DNA of 33,443 nucleotides from Snodgrassella sp. (GCA_024103515.1 JAGGIK010000018.1:1-33443), one strand, 5' to 3'. Shown: positions 1-8,758, counted from the first letter of the stretch. Notes: generated by a model not told the origin, from the sequence alone. Numbers and translations: made by a program.

Positions 1-470
1 GGAGAATCATTATACTCAGCACAATGCTGGGTAGTTGCAGTCAAAGGCTGAAGTGCTCTGCTCCAAGCTAGAGAAGTTTCCGTCAGAAAAATAACATCAC
101 TATTATTTCTCAACAGCCATTTGCTTTCAGTATCAATATGTGTATTGATATTCAATACGTTGTAGCTTAATAAACGTACAGGTTTTGATCGCATACTATC
201 GGCTGAATGGGTAATCAACCATGGGGTTAAGCACCAATAACAACCGGCAACAGCAACAATAGCAAACACTAAGCGCTGTTTCTTACTTGTGCAACAAAAA
301 CATACTAGAAAAAATAACAGCACATAAAACGCGGTAAAATGTGAAAACAGCTCAAATATCCAATACACAGAACCTAACTGACCAATAAGCAGAGCAATTA
401 AGGCCAACCAAGCCAGAATATGTATGCGTTTCTTTAAGCCACGAATCAATTTAGAAGTAGGTAAGTTCAT
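1..470 (-). CDS. Endonuclease/exonuclease/phosphatase (EEP) family membrane protein, N-terminal part
   Basis: The gene reads leftwards from an ATG at 470 and is cut by the window edge, so only the first 156 codons are present. The N-terminus has a short basic stretch and then about three hydrophobic segments within residues 15-85, which anchor the protein in the inner membrane. After that comes the start of an EEP fold: a strand reading RLLSYNVLNIN, then DVIFLTET, where family members have the metal-binding Asn and Glu. This resembles the bacterial proteins with an N-terminal membrane domain and a periplasmic EEP phosphodiesterase domain. The catalytic C-terminal half lies outside, so the substrate cannot be inferred. 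The family assignment is fairly sure. Confidence 0.72.
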   Translation of the reverse strand, partial: MNLPTSKLIRGLKKRIHILAWLALIALLIGQLGSVYWIFELFSHFTAFYVLLFFLVCFCCTSKKQRLVFAIVAVAGCYWCLTPWLITHSADSMRSKPVRLLSYNVLNINTHIDTESKWLLRNNSDVIFLTETSLAWSRALQPLTATTQHCAEYNDS

Positions 471-774
471 TGAATAACATCCAGTTATCTTGAAATAATT
501 TATTCTTTTTACATAATATTGGCATATTACACTCAAACTTCATGATAATGGTGCTAACACTTTATTATCTATATTGATCAGACAAAGGTTATTTAAAGGA
601 AATTCAAAACAAAAAAGCCAACTTTAAAGATGGCTTTTGGTCTGATGTCAGCTAATCCAATGATTCCCGTTGACTATTATTGGTAAATAAGCATAACCAT
701 TGCAAAATGATGTTATTGCTGTATGTAACCTGATGGTTGCAGTATAGTTTGGATATTTATTTTGAAATATAACT
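471..774. other. Intergenic region between the EEP and VWA genes
   Basis: This 304-base AT-rich gap holds the hairpin at 612-638, which terminates the gene to its right. It must also contain the minus-strand promoter of the EEP gene, but no convincing -35/-10 pair is visible. No coding potential is seen. Confidence 0.5.
612..638 (-). terminator. Rho-independent terminator of the VWA lipoprotein gene
   Basis: The arms AAAAGCCA (613-620) and TGGCTTTT (631-638) form a perfect 8 bp stem. Read on the minus strand, the stem is followed by a run of T residues, as expected for an intrinsic terminator. It lies about 135 bases beyond the stop codon of the VWA gene. Confidence 0.7.
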
Positions 775-2469
775 CTATTTCTTCTTATCTTCCAGAGTCG
801 CCGTTTTTTTGACTAATTGTACAAATTCACTGCGATAGCCTTGCGGATCTTTACCTTTGGCCTGATCCGCCCAGCTGACAATCTGCTGGTAAGATATCTG
901 AGACAATTCAGGGTTATGACGTAACTTTTGTCCATATGCAGCCACCGCAGCTATAAACCGCGTTTCTATTCCAGCTTGCTCAAAAGAGCTAACCAGCGCT
1001 TTCTTTTTTATAGGTAGAGAAACCAGTTTGCTTTTTTTATCCTGTGGTGCTTTCCAGCGTAATTTAAGGAATGCGATTTCGTTACTCTTTGAGGTAATCG
1101 GTACAGTTGTTTTATTTACCTGATAACGCAAAGGATCAATGCTTGGTTTACCATCGGCTAGCGTTAGCTCATACAGGATAGTCACTTTTTTACCGGCACC
1201 AATATCGCCAGCATCTACCTTGTCGTTATTGAAGTCTTCCTGTTTTAACTGTCGTTTTTCATAGCCGATCTGACGATACTCCAGTACTTGCTGTGGATTG
1301 AATTCTATTTGCGCTTTGGCATCTTTAGCTACAGTTACTAAGGTGGCGCTCATTTCCTGCTGCAACACTTTTTGTGCTTCTTTCAGGCTATCAATATAGC
1401 TGTAATTTCCATTACCTGCATCAGCAATCTGTACCATCATGGCATCGTTTAAATTATCATCACCAAAACCTAATGTGGATAAGGTTATCCCTTTTTCTTT
1501 TTCTGCGGTCACAAATGCCTTTAACTCTTCAGTGCTGTTAATACCAACATTAAAATCACCATCAGTAGCCAGTAATATCCGATTAATCGCGCCATTTATT
1601 TGGCTACTTTCTGCCAGTTTATAAGCCAGTTTGAGCCCTTCTCCACCAGCGGTGCTGCCTCCGGCCTCAAATTTATCAATAGCAGCCAGAATTTTGGCTT
1701 TATTGCGGCCTAATGTCGGTTCTAAAGCAACGCCGGCTTTTCCTGCATAGGTGACAATGGAAACTTTATCGACTGGGCGCAGTTTGTTTACCAATAGTTT
1801 TAATGATTGTTTCAATAAATCCAATCTATCTGGACCGTACATCGAACCAGATGTATCTATTAGAAACACCAGATTTGATGGTGGTAATTGATCCAATCTG
1901 ACATCATTTGCTTTTATATTTACCCTTAATAAAACTTTATCTGCATTCCATGGGCTGGGTGCCAATTCATAAGTTGCAGCAAACGGGGAATCGGATAGTG
2001 GTATTAATTTTTCATTGGAAGCTTCTGGAAAATAATTAATAAACTCTTCTACTCGTACTGCATCCGGATGCGGCATTCTTCCTGCAGATATAAATCGTCT
2101 GCTATTTGCATAGCTGGCAGTATCCATATCTAGACTGAAAGTACTAACCGGCTCAGCAATCACTTGTTTTATCGGATTATCTGAATAATTTTTATATTGT
2201 GCACTATCTGGCTGCATGCTACTATTATATATATAATCAGCAGCTCTATACTTCTTCATAGTCATTAATCCACCAAAACTCTCACCTCCTTTAAATCCTA
2301 TTCTGGAACCGTAATCTGCGATTGAAGCTGGATCTTGTGCATTTTCTATCGCTATGTTTTGCGGTTGATTCGCTGAGGGCAAGGTATTGCAAGCACCCAA
2401 TATACCAGCTATTAATATCATGAGAATACTGCGACCAGTTATGCGAGCTGTTGATTTTATGGTTAACAT
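775..2469 (-). CDS. VWA-domain lipoprotein (YfbK-like)
   Basis: This is a 564-residue exported lipoprotein. Residues 1-27 are a signal peptide ending in the lipobox AGILGAC, with the lipidated Cys at 27. An N-terminal 'von Willebrand factor, N-terminal' type domain is followed by a VWA domain. Its metal-ion-dependent adhesion site is DTSGSM at 205-210, with the supporting TDGDFN motif further on. The last 180 residues or so look like the C-terminal domain that accompanies YfbK-type proteins (DUF3520 family). VWA domains bind protein partners through a Mg2+ ion; the ligand of this family is not well defined. The gene stands alone, diverges from proC and ends in its own terminator. The family call is firm and the biological role is open. 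Confidence 0.9.
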   Translation of the reverse strand: MLTIKSTARITGRSILMILIAGILGACNTLPSANQPQNIAIENAQDPASIADYGSRIGFKGGESFGGLMTMKKYRAADYIYNSSMQPDSAQYKNYSDNPIKQVIAEPVSTFSLDMDTASYANSRRFISAGRMPHPDAVRVEEFINYFPEASNEKLIPLSDSPFAATYELAPSPWNADKVLLRVNIKANDVRLDQLPPSNLVFLIDTSGSMYGPDRLDLLKQSLKLLVNKLRPVDKVSIVTYAGKAGVALEPTLGRNKAKILAAIDKFEAGGSTAGGEGLKLAYKLAESSQINGAINRILLATDGDFNVGINSTEELKAFVTAEKEKGITLSTLGFGDDNLNDAMMVQIADAGNGNYSYIDSLKEAQKVLQQEMSATLVTVAKDAKAQIEFNPQQVLEYRQIGYEKRQLKQEDFNNDKVDAGDIGAGKKVTILYELTLADGKPSIDPLRYQVNKTTVPITSKSNEIAFLKLRWKAPQDKKSKLVSLPIKKKALVSSFEQAGIETRFIAAVAAYGQKLRHNPELSQISYQQIVSWADQAKGKDPQGYRSEFVQLVKKTATLEDKKK

Positions 2470-2595
2470 AAATATCCTAAATTATGCTTTATTTATTAAA
2501 ATAAAGCATATTATTAACACAATGTTTGTATTTATTCCATTAAATTTAGTTATTTACAGTAGAATTAAGATGAAAGATTCAGTCAATTTCAATCG

Positions 2596-2631
2596 ATGCC
2601 TGCAACGGATATTAGCTTTAAGTGCAGGCAT
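2596..2631. repeat. 9 bp perfect inverted repeat in a divergent promoter region
   Basis: ATGCCTGCA (2596-2604) and TGCAGGCAT (2623-2631) are separated by 18 bases. They lie between the divergent VWA lipoprotein gene and proC. The spacing, about two helical turns between half-site centres, would suit an operator, but it could equally be a hairpin with a long loop. Confidence 0.35.
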
Positions 2632-2760
2632 AATGGTTTATTTTATATGTCTGTAACCAGCAAATATTAGTTATTGTAAAATTAATGTTAATTCAGTTGA
2701 TTTAACTGGTAGCGGTATGATTGATTGAGCTATTCAATTTTAATAAAAAAGGAAAATTGT

Positions 2761-3555
2761 ATGAGCGTTTATTTTCTGGGCGGAGGCAATATGACATCTG
2801 CCATTGTCGCCGGCATGAGCAAGCAAGGTAGCTATGATATAGTAGTCATTGACCGTAATCTGGAGAAGCGCGAGCATTTGAGCCGTTGTTATCAGGTCCG
2901 CAGCAGTGACAAACTACCTGAACTGACTGCGACTGATGTCTTGGTGCTGGCGGTTAAGCCACAGGATATGCAGCAAGCTACCACCGGTATTAAAATCAAT
3001 GGGGCATTGGTACTGAGCATTGCCGCTGGATTAACTGTGGATATTCTGCGTCAGTTTCTGAATAATCATCAGCGTATTATCCGGATTATGCCCAATACTC
3101 CGTGCCAGATTGGTCTGGGTATTTCCGGTTTATTCGCACCGGCAAATATAGATGCAGCAGACAAGGCAATCGCTGAAAATATTATGCGTACTACGGGTGA
3201 TGTAATATGGCTGGAAGAAGAAAGTGGCATTAATCGGATTGCCGGTATCAGTGGCAGTGGTCCGGCTTATGTATTTTACTTTCTCAATGCATTGCAGCAG
3301 GCGGGCATCCAATTGGGATTCACTGCTCAACAGGCTCACCAGCTCAGCCTTGGTACATTTAAGGGTGCAGTGGCATTAGCTGAGCAATCAGGCTTAGACT
3401 TCAGTCAGCTTCAAAAAAATGTTACTTCAAAAGGAGGCACAACTTTTGCAGCCACTGCAGTATTTGATCAGCATCAACTGACTCAGGTGGTGCTAGACGG
3501 TGTAGCGGCCAGTATTGTACGTGCTGAACAAATGCAACAGCAACTTACTCCATAA
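2761..3555 (+). CDS. proC: Pyrroline-5-carboxylate reductase
   Basis: ProC performs the last step of proline synthesis, reducing 1-pyrroline-5-carboxylate to proline with NAD(P)H in the cytoplasm. The ATG at 2761 gives 264 residues and is preceded by AAGGA seven bases upstream. A longer reading from a TTG at 2725 has no support. The N-terminal dinucleotide-binding motif is seen as FLGGGNM (residues 5-11). The conserved SGSGPAY motif of the substrate and dimer domain is near residue 162, and the C-terminal TSKGGTT motif is present. yggT follows after 8 bases, as in many proteobacteria, so the two probably form an operon. Confidence 0.95.
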   Translation: MSVYFLGGGNMTSAIVAGMSKQGSYDIVVIDRNLEKREHLSRCYQVRSSDKLPELTATDVLVLAVKPQDMQQATTGIKINGALVLSIAAGLTVDILRQFLNNHQRIIRIMPNTPCQIGLGISGLFAPANIDAADKAIAENIMRTTGDVIWLEEESGINRIAGISGSGPAYVFYFLNALQQAGIQLGFTAQQAHQLSLGTFKGAVALAEQSGLDFSQLQKNVTSKGGTTFAATAVFDQHQLTQVVLDGVAASIVRAEQMQQQLTP

Positions 3556-3563
3556 GGTTTATT

Positions 3564-4127
3564 GTGCTGAGTAAATTGATATTTTTGTGTGCTGATGCCT
3601 TAGCTATTTTGTGCTGGGGACGGCTACTATTGCAGTGGGGCAATCTGCCCTTTTTACATCCTTTAGCCCAGTTCTGCATTAAAGGAACTAACTGGCTAGT
3701 TCGTCCTTTACGTAAAGTGTTACCGCCATTAGGACGCTGGGACAGTTCCTGCATTATAGCGGTTATTATTATTTATTATCTAGCCACTTTATTAAATCTG
3801 CTCAGCGAGCTATCCCGCATTAATGTAGATATGCGCATCGTCACGGCCAATGTGCTACTCAGTATGCTACTGGCTCTGAAGTCACTGTGCTATGCTCTAT
3901 TTTTAGGACTGTTTGTACGGGTATTTTTGAGTTTTAGCACACCTTATTCCATTCTGTTACAGACCTTACAGCGCATATACGGTCCGCTAACTCGTCCATT
4001 CAACTTCCTACGCATTGGGAATTATGACTTTTCTGCCACAATTTTACTGATCGTTCTATATCTGTGCCTAGAATGGTGTCTTCCCGCTGCTATTAACCAA
4101 GTATCTGTCTGGGTGCTGACCGGATGA
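3564..4127 (+). CDS. yggT: YggT family membrane protein
   Basis: This 187-residue integral membrane protein has two repeated YGGT units, each with a pair of hydrophobic helices and a conserved patch. The patches read NWLVRPLRKVLPP in the first half and YGPLTRPFNFLR in the second. The start is a GTG at 3564, which gives the reading VLSKLIF, with TAAGG just upstream. It lies 8 bases after proC, a common pairing. YggT proteins are linked to osmotic or ion stress tolerance in E. coli, but their molecular function is unknown. Length and architecture match the family. Confidence 0.9.
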   Translation: MLSKLIFLCADALAILCWGRLLLQWGNLPFLHPLAQFCIKGTNWLVRPLRKVLPPLGRWDSSCIIAVIIIYYLATLLNLLSELSRINVDMRIVTANVLLSMLLALKSLCYALFLGLFVRVFLSFSTPYSILLQTLQRIYGPLTRPFNFLRIGNYDFSATILLIVLYLCLEWCLPAAINQVSVWVLTG

Positions 4128-4167
4128 GCTTATTCAATATAAATTTACTAATCAGAATAAAAAAACA

Positions 4168-4176
4168 TGCTATGAT
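4168..4176 (+). promoter_or_regulatory. Candidate extended -10 promoter for dksA
   Basis: TGCTATGAT (4168-4176) matches an extended -10 element (TGn plus TATGAT) about 110 bases before dksA. A -35 box at the proper spacing is weak, which is tolerated with an extended -10. It lies downstream of the yggT stop. Confidence 0.4.
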
Positions 4177-4286
4177 GCCCGAACTTTTTAATAGCCCAAC
4201 AGCCATTTGATTAGTTTGTAATTATGCAAACAGCTGTCTTATAGGCTTATTGCTTTGATTAAGCTACACAAAAGGAATACCATACA

Positions 4287-4703
4287 ATGGCAAAACTCAC
4301 TGAAAAAGACATTCTGGCCTGGAATGGCCCTGAAGAAGAGTACATGAATGAAGATCATCAGGCTTTCTTTCGTGACTTGCTATTGAGACTTCAGGATGAA
4401 TTAATTCACAATGCCAATAATACTGCCGGCCACCTGCAAGAGCAGGCAACAACGCCCGATCCGGCAGACCGAGCCACACTCGAGGAAGAGTATGCTCTGG
4501 AGCTGCGCACACGCGATCGTGAGCGTAAATTATTAAGCAAGATTCAGGCTTCATTGCGGCAGATTGATGAAGGTGATTATGGTTTCTGTAGGGATACTGG
4601 CGAACCTATTGGTTTAAAACGCTTATTAGCGCGTCCAACAGCTACTTTATCGGTTGAAGCCCAGGAGCGGCGTGAGCGAATCAAGAAACAATATGTTGAT
4701 TAA
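4287..4703 (+). CDS. dksA: RNA polymerase-binding transcription factor DksA, cysteine-poor variant
   Basis: DksA enters the secondary channel of RNA polymerase and, with ppGpp, resets transcription during the stringent response. The 138-residue protein has the long coiled coil with the conserved tip motif DPADRA (58-63), whose two Asp residues are needed for activity. The globular zinc-finger domain is altered. Instead of four cysteines there are Cys101, Thr104, Ser122 and Ala125, so a four-Cys zinc site cannot form. The surrounding fold motif EPIGLKRLLARPTATL is intact. Similar zinc-independent forms are known, such as Pseudomonas DksA2. The start follows AAGGA by about 10 bases. A strong terminator follows, so the gene is transcribed alone. 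Confidence 0.93.
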   Translation: MAKLTEKDILAWNGPEEEYMNEDHQAFFRDLLLRLQDELIHNANNTAGHLQEQATTPDPADRATLEEEYALELRTRDRERKLLSKIQASLRQIDEGDYGFCRDTGEPIGLKRLLARPTATLSVEAQERRERIKKQYVD

Positions 4704-4721
4704 TTGCTAAACGTAATCTAT

Positions 4722-4753
4722 AAAACGCTTTCCTCTATGAAAGCGTTTTTTTA
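4722..4753 (+). terminator. Rho-independent terminator of dksA
   Basis: AAAACGCTTTC (4722-4732) pairs with GAAAGCGTTTT (4739-4749) around a 6-base loop and runs into a T tract. It begins 19 bases after the dksA stop. Confidence 0.9.
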
Positions 4754-4832
4754 TTTATTGGACTAACCACGGTTTTCTTTTCACGGTTTGGGTGTGATTT
4801 TTTATTAACCCCATATTTTAAGTATTTACCAT

Positions 4833-5588
4833 CTAAAGATGATGGCTGACTCTGTCACTGAATTCCAAAATAAACCAACGCATTGCCATTTTCCTGTTTT
4901 GGATCAACTTGGTACATTGTTCACAAGCTTATTGCATGGCCAAAGAGGTGGCTTTTTTAATTGGATCATCGGCCAGGAAAACCTTATGCTTCTAGATGAC
5001 AAGACGACTAACATAATTTAAAGATATGAGCGCATTGGTGGTATAAATCGCTTGCAAATCTCTGGTTATCTCTTTATCGTCTTTGCAACTCAACAATTTC
5101 AAACGATTGTGCACTAGATGGATGATGTCCAATTGGATTTTAGTGTCTGGATAGACGGTATTAATGGCATCAGGAAAGCCTACTCAACCATCAACACAAG
5201 TAATGAGAATCTCTTCTACGCCCTAATTTTTAAGTTCCGTATATACGGATAGCCAGAACTTTGCTTCTTCATTTTCTACTGACCACAGTTTTAACCACTC
5301 TTTTGTCCAGTAAGATTAATGGCTAGCGCTAAAAATACCGATTGATTGATAATACGGCTATCTTGTTTCACTTTGACCACAATACAGCCCAAATAAACAA
5401 TGTGATAGAGCTTATCAAGCGGGTGATTGTGCCATTCAACGACACGCTCTTTTATGGCGTCTGTCATTCTGGATATTAATGGTGGCACGATATGCTATAC
5501 AACTCAATCGCCTGATAGTACATCTCTAAAAACGCTATTTTTATCCTTTGCTGGCATTATTCTACCTTTTATCTTAATAAGTTCTGGT
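4833..5588 (-). pseudogene. Remnant of an IS256-family (Mutator-type) transposase
   Basis: Minus-strand translation gives pieces in the order of an IS256-type transposase. They are LISRMTDAIKERVVEW...PLDKLYHIVYLG (5488-5291), then VENEEAKFWLSVYTELKN, then FPDAINTVYPDTKIQL, and finally IYTTNALISLN and MAMRWFILEFSDR near 4845. Several stop codons and frame changes interrupt them. The Asp, Asp and Glu catalytic set cannot be complete, because about 100 residues that normally separate the VHL-type helix region from IYTTNA are missing at about 5045. A weaker N-terminal piece (IKGRIMPAKDKNSVF) extends the match to about 5588. It is clearly non-functional. The terminal inverted repeats were not identified. 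Confidence 0.85.
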
Positions 5589-5891
5589 AAAGGCGTGCTT
5601 TGATTTGGGCATAATGACTGCTATACCGTTTTTTGTTGGTATTTGTCCAATTTATTCAAGGAGATGATAAAACTCGGAACCATCTTTGGAAATATCTGCA
5701 TCTTTCCCCTTGCTGACTTACAGAAACATTATTGCCGAACCACCTACTTCTCTATTACTGTCATTTACAATGTTGGCAATATAGGCAAAAGTAAATTTAA
5801 ATCCAAGAATAATCAGTATTTTCTTCACTTATTATGATTTTTAATTCTATAATGCTTATTAACTTTCTTATTTATTTAAGTGATTATTGAT
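5589..5891. other. Intergenic AT-rich region
   Basis: This may include the outer end of the IS256 remnant and the promoter of the small secreted protein. Short open frames exist on both strands, but none has a recognisable product or ribosome binding site. Confidence 0.4.
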
Positions 5892-6299
5892 ATGAAAAAT
5901 TTATTACGTTTCATTTTTTTATCATTTACAGCATTTTTGATTCAAAATTGTTTTGCTTCTTACGAAAATTTTTGTTTGTTAACCGGAACACTCTTACAAA
6001 CGCCAGAACAGATGATCAGGTCCATGACTCGTGTTAATGCAAACGGGCAATTTATCCCCAATTCTGAATATGAAGTTAGTGAATTTAAGCTTAAAGTTTT
6101 AATTAATCAATCGGAAAAAGCAGGACGGACAGATAGTGGATGTCAATTACCCAATAATAAACCTTATGAATTATCCATTTCACTACCTAGAGCTTATGGA
6201 CTGGTTAACGCTAAAAAAGGTGATACGATAAAATTAATGCATGTTATTACTGATAATAGAGGAACCAATCCTCAAAATTATTATATTTTACAAGAATAA
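5892..6299 (+). CDS. Small exported protein of unknown function
   Basis: I do not recognise this 135-residue protein. The ATG at 5892 gives a clear signal peptide: basic MKNLLR, a hydrophobic core FIFLSFTAFLI, and a likely signal peptidase I site after NCFA. An upstream in-frame GTG at 5880 would add four residues before the basic region and is less likely. The mature part has two cysteines, in SYENFCLL and DSGCQLP, able to form one disulfide. It contains polar, strand-like stretches such as EFKLKVLINQS and YELSISLP, suggesting a small beta-rich periplasmic or secreted domain. It is more AT-rich than its neighbours and sits between transposase remnants, which hints at acquisition by transfer. 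The ribosome binding site is weak. Confidence 0.7.
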   Translation: MKNLLRFIFLSFTAFLIQNCFASYENFCLLTGTLLQTPEQMIRSMTRVNANGQFIPNSEYEVSEFKLKVLINQSEKAGRTDSGCQLPNNKPYELSISLPRAYGLVNAKKGDTIKLMHVITDNRGTNPQNYYILQE

Positions 6300-6424
6300 T
6301 ATAAAAAATTGTCATTGCCTGAAATAAACGAACGCTCTGCGTAAAATACACACACTTTTACTTTTGGCCGATTTTGCAATTCCAATATTGTTATAAAAAC
6401 AAGAAACTAATCTTATACAGCGGT

Positions 6425-6529
6425 TTAAATTAGATTAATCAAGTCAGTACTATTGGTATTGGTATCGTGCACTTTTGTTAACGTTGCATCAATCATCGGT
6501 GAGTCTATTAGGTAAAATTTATCTGCGCA
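6425..6529 (-). pseudogene. Possible fragment of an IS5-like transposase
   Basis: A minus-strand open stretch reads DKFYLIDSPMIDATLTKVHDTN before a stop. The MIDATLTKVH part resembles the region around the first catalytic Asp of IS5-family transposases (pattern MIDAT-x-V-x-x-H). It is only about 34 codons long with no flanking match, so the call is tentative. Confidence 0.25.
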
Positions 6530-6552
6530 TTAATGTTAATAATTGCTGTTGC

Positions 6553-7161
6553 TCATTCAGCAAACAGCTTCCCTTGTGCCAGTAAAGCTTTGACAGGGGC
6601 AAAATCCTGACGGTGTTCCGGTAAAACCCCGTATTGCTGCAATGCCGCCAAATGTGCAACCGTTCCATAACCTTTATGTTTATCAAAGCCATATTGAGGA
6701 AAACGTTTAGCTAGAGCATACATCTCAGCATCTCTGGCCGTTTTCGCCAGTATGGATGCAGCTGAAATAGCAGCTATTTTGAGATCACCTTTTATTATCG
6801 CTTCTGCCGGAATAGATAAACCGGCTGGTATACGATTACCATCCACCCAGATTTTAGCTGGTGGAATGTTCAGACCGGCTACAGCTCGAACCATAGCTCG
6901 CATGGTGGCATGCAAGATGTTATATTGCTGAATTTCTTTAGTATCAGCCCAGGCTACTGACCAGGCCGTGGCTTGTTCTTTAATCAGTAGCGCTAACGCA
7001 TCCCGTTTTTTTTCGGATAATTTTTTCGAATCAGTTAAGCCTGGTATGTCGTAATCAGGAGGTAAAATAACTGCTGCAGCAAAAACACTGCCGACTAGAG
7101 GGCCGCGGCCAGCTTCATCAACGCCGGCATGAGTGGGCAAAACGATTAAATTCTGATTCAT
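6553..7161 (-). CDS. rnhB: Ribonuclease HII
   Basis: RNase HII cleaves the RNA strand of RNA-DNA hybrids and starts the removal of single ribonucleotides from DNA. The 202-residue protein opens with the family signature [12 protein letters not shown], giving the metal-binding Asp15 and Glu16. It continues with the conserved KIWVDGN, containing another catalytic Asp, the [15 protein letters not shown] segment and the FDKHKGYGT motif. The start ATG overlaps the lpxB stop by four bases (ATGA), so translation is probably coupled. The lpxB-rnhB order is common in proteobacteria. Confidence 0.96.
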   Translation of the reverse strand: MNQNLIVLPTHAGVDEAGRGPLVGSVFAAAVILPPDYDIPGLTDSKKLSEKKRDALALLIKEQATAWSVAWADTKEIQQYNILHATMRAMVRAVAGLNIPPAKIWVDGNRIPAGLSIPAEAIIKGDLKIAAISAASILAKTARDAEMYALAKRFPQYGFDKHKGYGTVAHLAALQQYGVLPEHRQDFAPVKALLAQGKLFAE

Positions 7162-8330
7162 TTTGTGCCTAATGCATGCTGTAACACAGCCTGTGCTGCC
7201 AATTCATCTGTTGGCAGGCTTAATTGCTGATACAGCTGTTGAAAATTGTTTTGCAGGTTACGGACTTCAGCCGGTGATTCATACCAATGCAATACGGCTT
7301 CGGCCAATTTTTGTGGCGTGGCTTGGTGTTGCAGCAGCTCTGGTACAATGCTTTTTCCCAAAAGGATATTGGGCAAGCCGACATAAGGTACTTTGATTTT
7401 ATGTTTTACATAGGCATAAGTGAGTGAGGATATTTTATAACTGATCACCATCGGGCACCGACACAAGGCGACTTCCAATGTTGCCGTACCACTGGCCACC
7501 AAAGTAACATCAGCCGCCTGACAGGCCATATCCGCATGTGCATTCATTATGCGCACAGGCAATTTTTTCCAGGCTGGTTGGGCCAATATCTGCAGCATTC
7601 GTTGTCGGGTCGCTGCTGTAGCCAATGGCAGAAGAAATTGTGCTTTGGGATAGCGTTGCAAAATGATTTCAGCTGTTTGTAAGAATAGCTGTGCCATAAA
7701 GTCAATTTCACTGACTCTGCTGCCCGGCATCAGAACAAATACCGGGTCCAGTGGTGGTAACTTTAATTGAATTCTTCTGGCTACCTTATCGACGTGCATT
7801 GGTAAAATCTGTGCCAGTGGATGCCCAATAAAGCGAGCATGACCACCTGCCTGCTGATATAACTCTGGTTCCATTGGAAACAAGCACAATACTTCATCTA
7901 CCTGTTTAACAATTTTTTTTACGCGTTTACGTCGCCACGCCCATACTGATGGGCTGACATAGTGGACGGTAGCAATACCAGCGCGTTTAAGCTTCATAGC
8001 CACACCAAGATTGAAATCAGGTGCATCAATGCCCACAAACACATGTGGACGAATTTGTTTCAAGGCTGTTATTAACCCACGGCGAATAGTAAGAATTTCT
8101 GGTAATTTTCTCATCACCTCTACAAAACCGCGCACCGCCAGCTTTTCCTGATCATATAAACTATTGATTCCGGCAGCCAGCATACGAGGACCACCAATAC
8201 CAATAAAATTAACATGAGGATACTGAGCACGGATGGCGTTCATGAGATGTGCACCCAGCAGATCGCCGGAAGCTTCGCCAGCACATAAAGCTATGGTCAA
8301 TGGTTGAGAATCAGTTGCAGGTCTTTTCAT
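7158..8330 (-). CDS. lpxB: Lipid-A-disaccharide synthase
   Basis: LpxB is a membrane-associated GT19 glycosyltransferase. It joins UDP-2,3-diacylglucosamine to lipid X to form the lipid A disaccharide. I start it at the ATG at 8330, giving 390 residues with the N-terminus [19 protein letters not shown], which fits the family. A longer reading from a TTG at 8354 adds eight unlikely residues. Visible signatures are [46 protein letters not shown] and SGTATLE. The gene implies that the organism makes lipopolysaccharide or lipooligosaccharide. Confidence 0.95.
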   Translation of the reverse strand: MKRPATDSQPLTIALCAGEASGDLLGAHLMNAIRAQYPHVNFIGIGGPRMLAAGINSLYDQEKLAVRGFVEVMRKLPEILTIRRGLITALKQIRPHVFVGIDAPDFNLGVAMKLKRAGIATVHYVSPSVWAWRRKRVKKIVKQVDEVLCLFPMEPELYQQAGGHARFIGHPLAQILPMHVDKVARRIQLKLPPLDPVFVLMPGSRVSEIDFMAQLFLQTAEIILQRYPKAQFLLPLATAATRQRMLQILAQPAWKKLPVRIMNAHADMACQAADVTLVASGTATLEVALCRCPMVISYKISSLTYAYVKHKIKVPYVGLPNILLGKSIVPELLQHQATPQKLAEAVLHWYESPAEVRNLQNNFQQLYQQLSLPTDELAAQAVLQHALGTK

Positions 8331-8419
8331 AGCGATAAAGCAATTATTAAGCAACTAGTTGAGAATAATAGAAAATAGTCGTGCTAACGATAGTCTTCAA
8401 CTCTCGATTGAGTAAAATT

Positions 8420-8448
8420 AAAAGCCCAAGCAAACTGCTTGGGCTTTT
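8420..8448 (-). terminator. Terminator of the tRNA cluster
   Basis: AAAAGCCCAAGC (8420-8431) pairs perfectly with GCTTGGGCTTTT (8437-8448) around a 5-base loop. It sits just downstream of tRNA-His on the minus strand and is followed there by T-rich sequence. Confidence 0.85.
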
Positions 8449-8452
8449 ATTG

Positions 8453-8529
8453 TGGGGTGGCTGATGGGGCTCGAACCCACGACAACTGGAATCACAATCC
8501 AGGGCTCTACCAACTGAGCTACAGCCACC
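8453..8529 (-). tRNA. tRNA-His (GTG)
   Basis: The reverse complement folds as a 77-base tRNA with an encoded CCA end. The anticodon loop TTGTGAT carries GTG. The acceptor has the extra 5' G opposite C73 that marks histidine tRNAs. The sequence is nearly identical to the E. coli molecule as remembered. Confidence 0.97.
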
Positions 8530-8549
8530 ATAAAAACTTTTTTCAAATC

Positions 8550-8626
8550 TGGTGCGCCCGACAGGAATCGAACCTGTAACCCCCGGCTTAGAAGGCCGGT
8601 GCTCTATCCGGTTGAGCTACGGGCGC
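8550..8626 (-). tRNA. tRNA-Arg (TCT)
   Basis: The acceptor stem is GCGCCCG with CGGGCGC, followed by A and an encoded CCA. The anticodon arm CCGGC/GCCGG presents TCT, and the T loop is GTTCGATTC. It decodes AGA. It is the second gene of the Pro-Arg-His cluster. Confidence 0.96.
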
Positions 8627-8667
8627 GTGCTCTTGCAATCATTCCCGGATATAAGGATTCAGTCGAT

Positions 8668-8745
8668 TGGTCGGGGTGGTGGGATTCGAACTCACGACCC
8701 TCTGCTCCCAAAGCAGATGCGCTAACCAGGCTGCGCTACACCCCG
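8668..8745 (-). tRNA. tRNA-Pro (TGG)
   Basis: The acceptor starts CGGGGTG and pairs with CACCCCG, followed by A and CCA. The anticodon stem CTGCT/AGCAG carries the loop with TGG, and the T loop is GTTCGAATC. It is the first gene of the cluster, about 14 bases beyond the -10 box. Confidence 0.96.
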
Positions 8746-8758
8746 ACGAGAGAAGCGA

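Noticed and set aside
2570-2656. 28-codon frame MKDSVNFNRCLQ... before proC
   Set aside because: There is no ribosome binding site, and it overlaps the inverted repeat and probable promoter region of proC.
4839-5021. Plus-strand 60-codon ORF after dksA
   Set aside because: It is the antisense of the IS256-type transposase C-terminal fragment.
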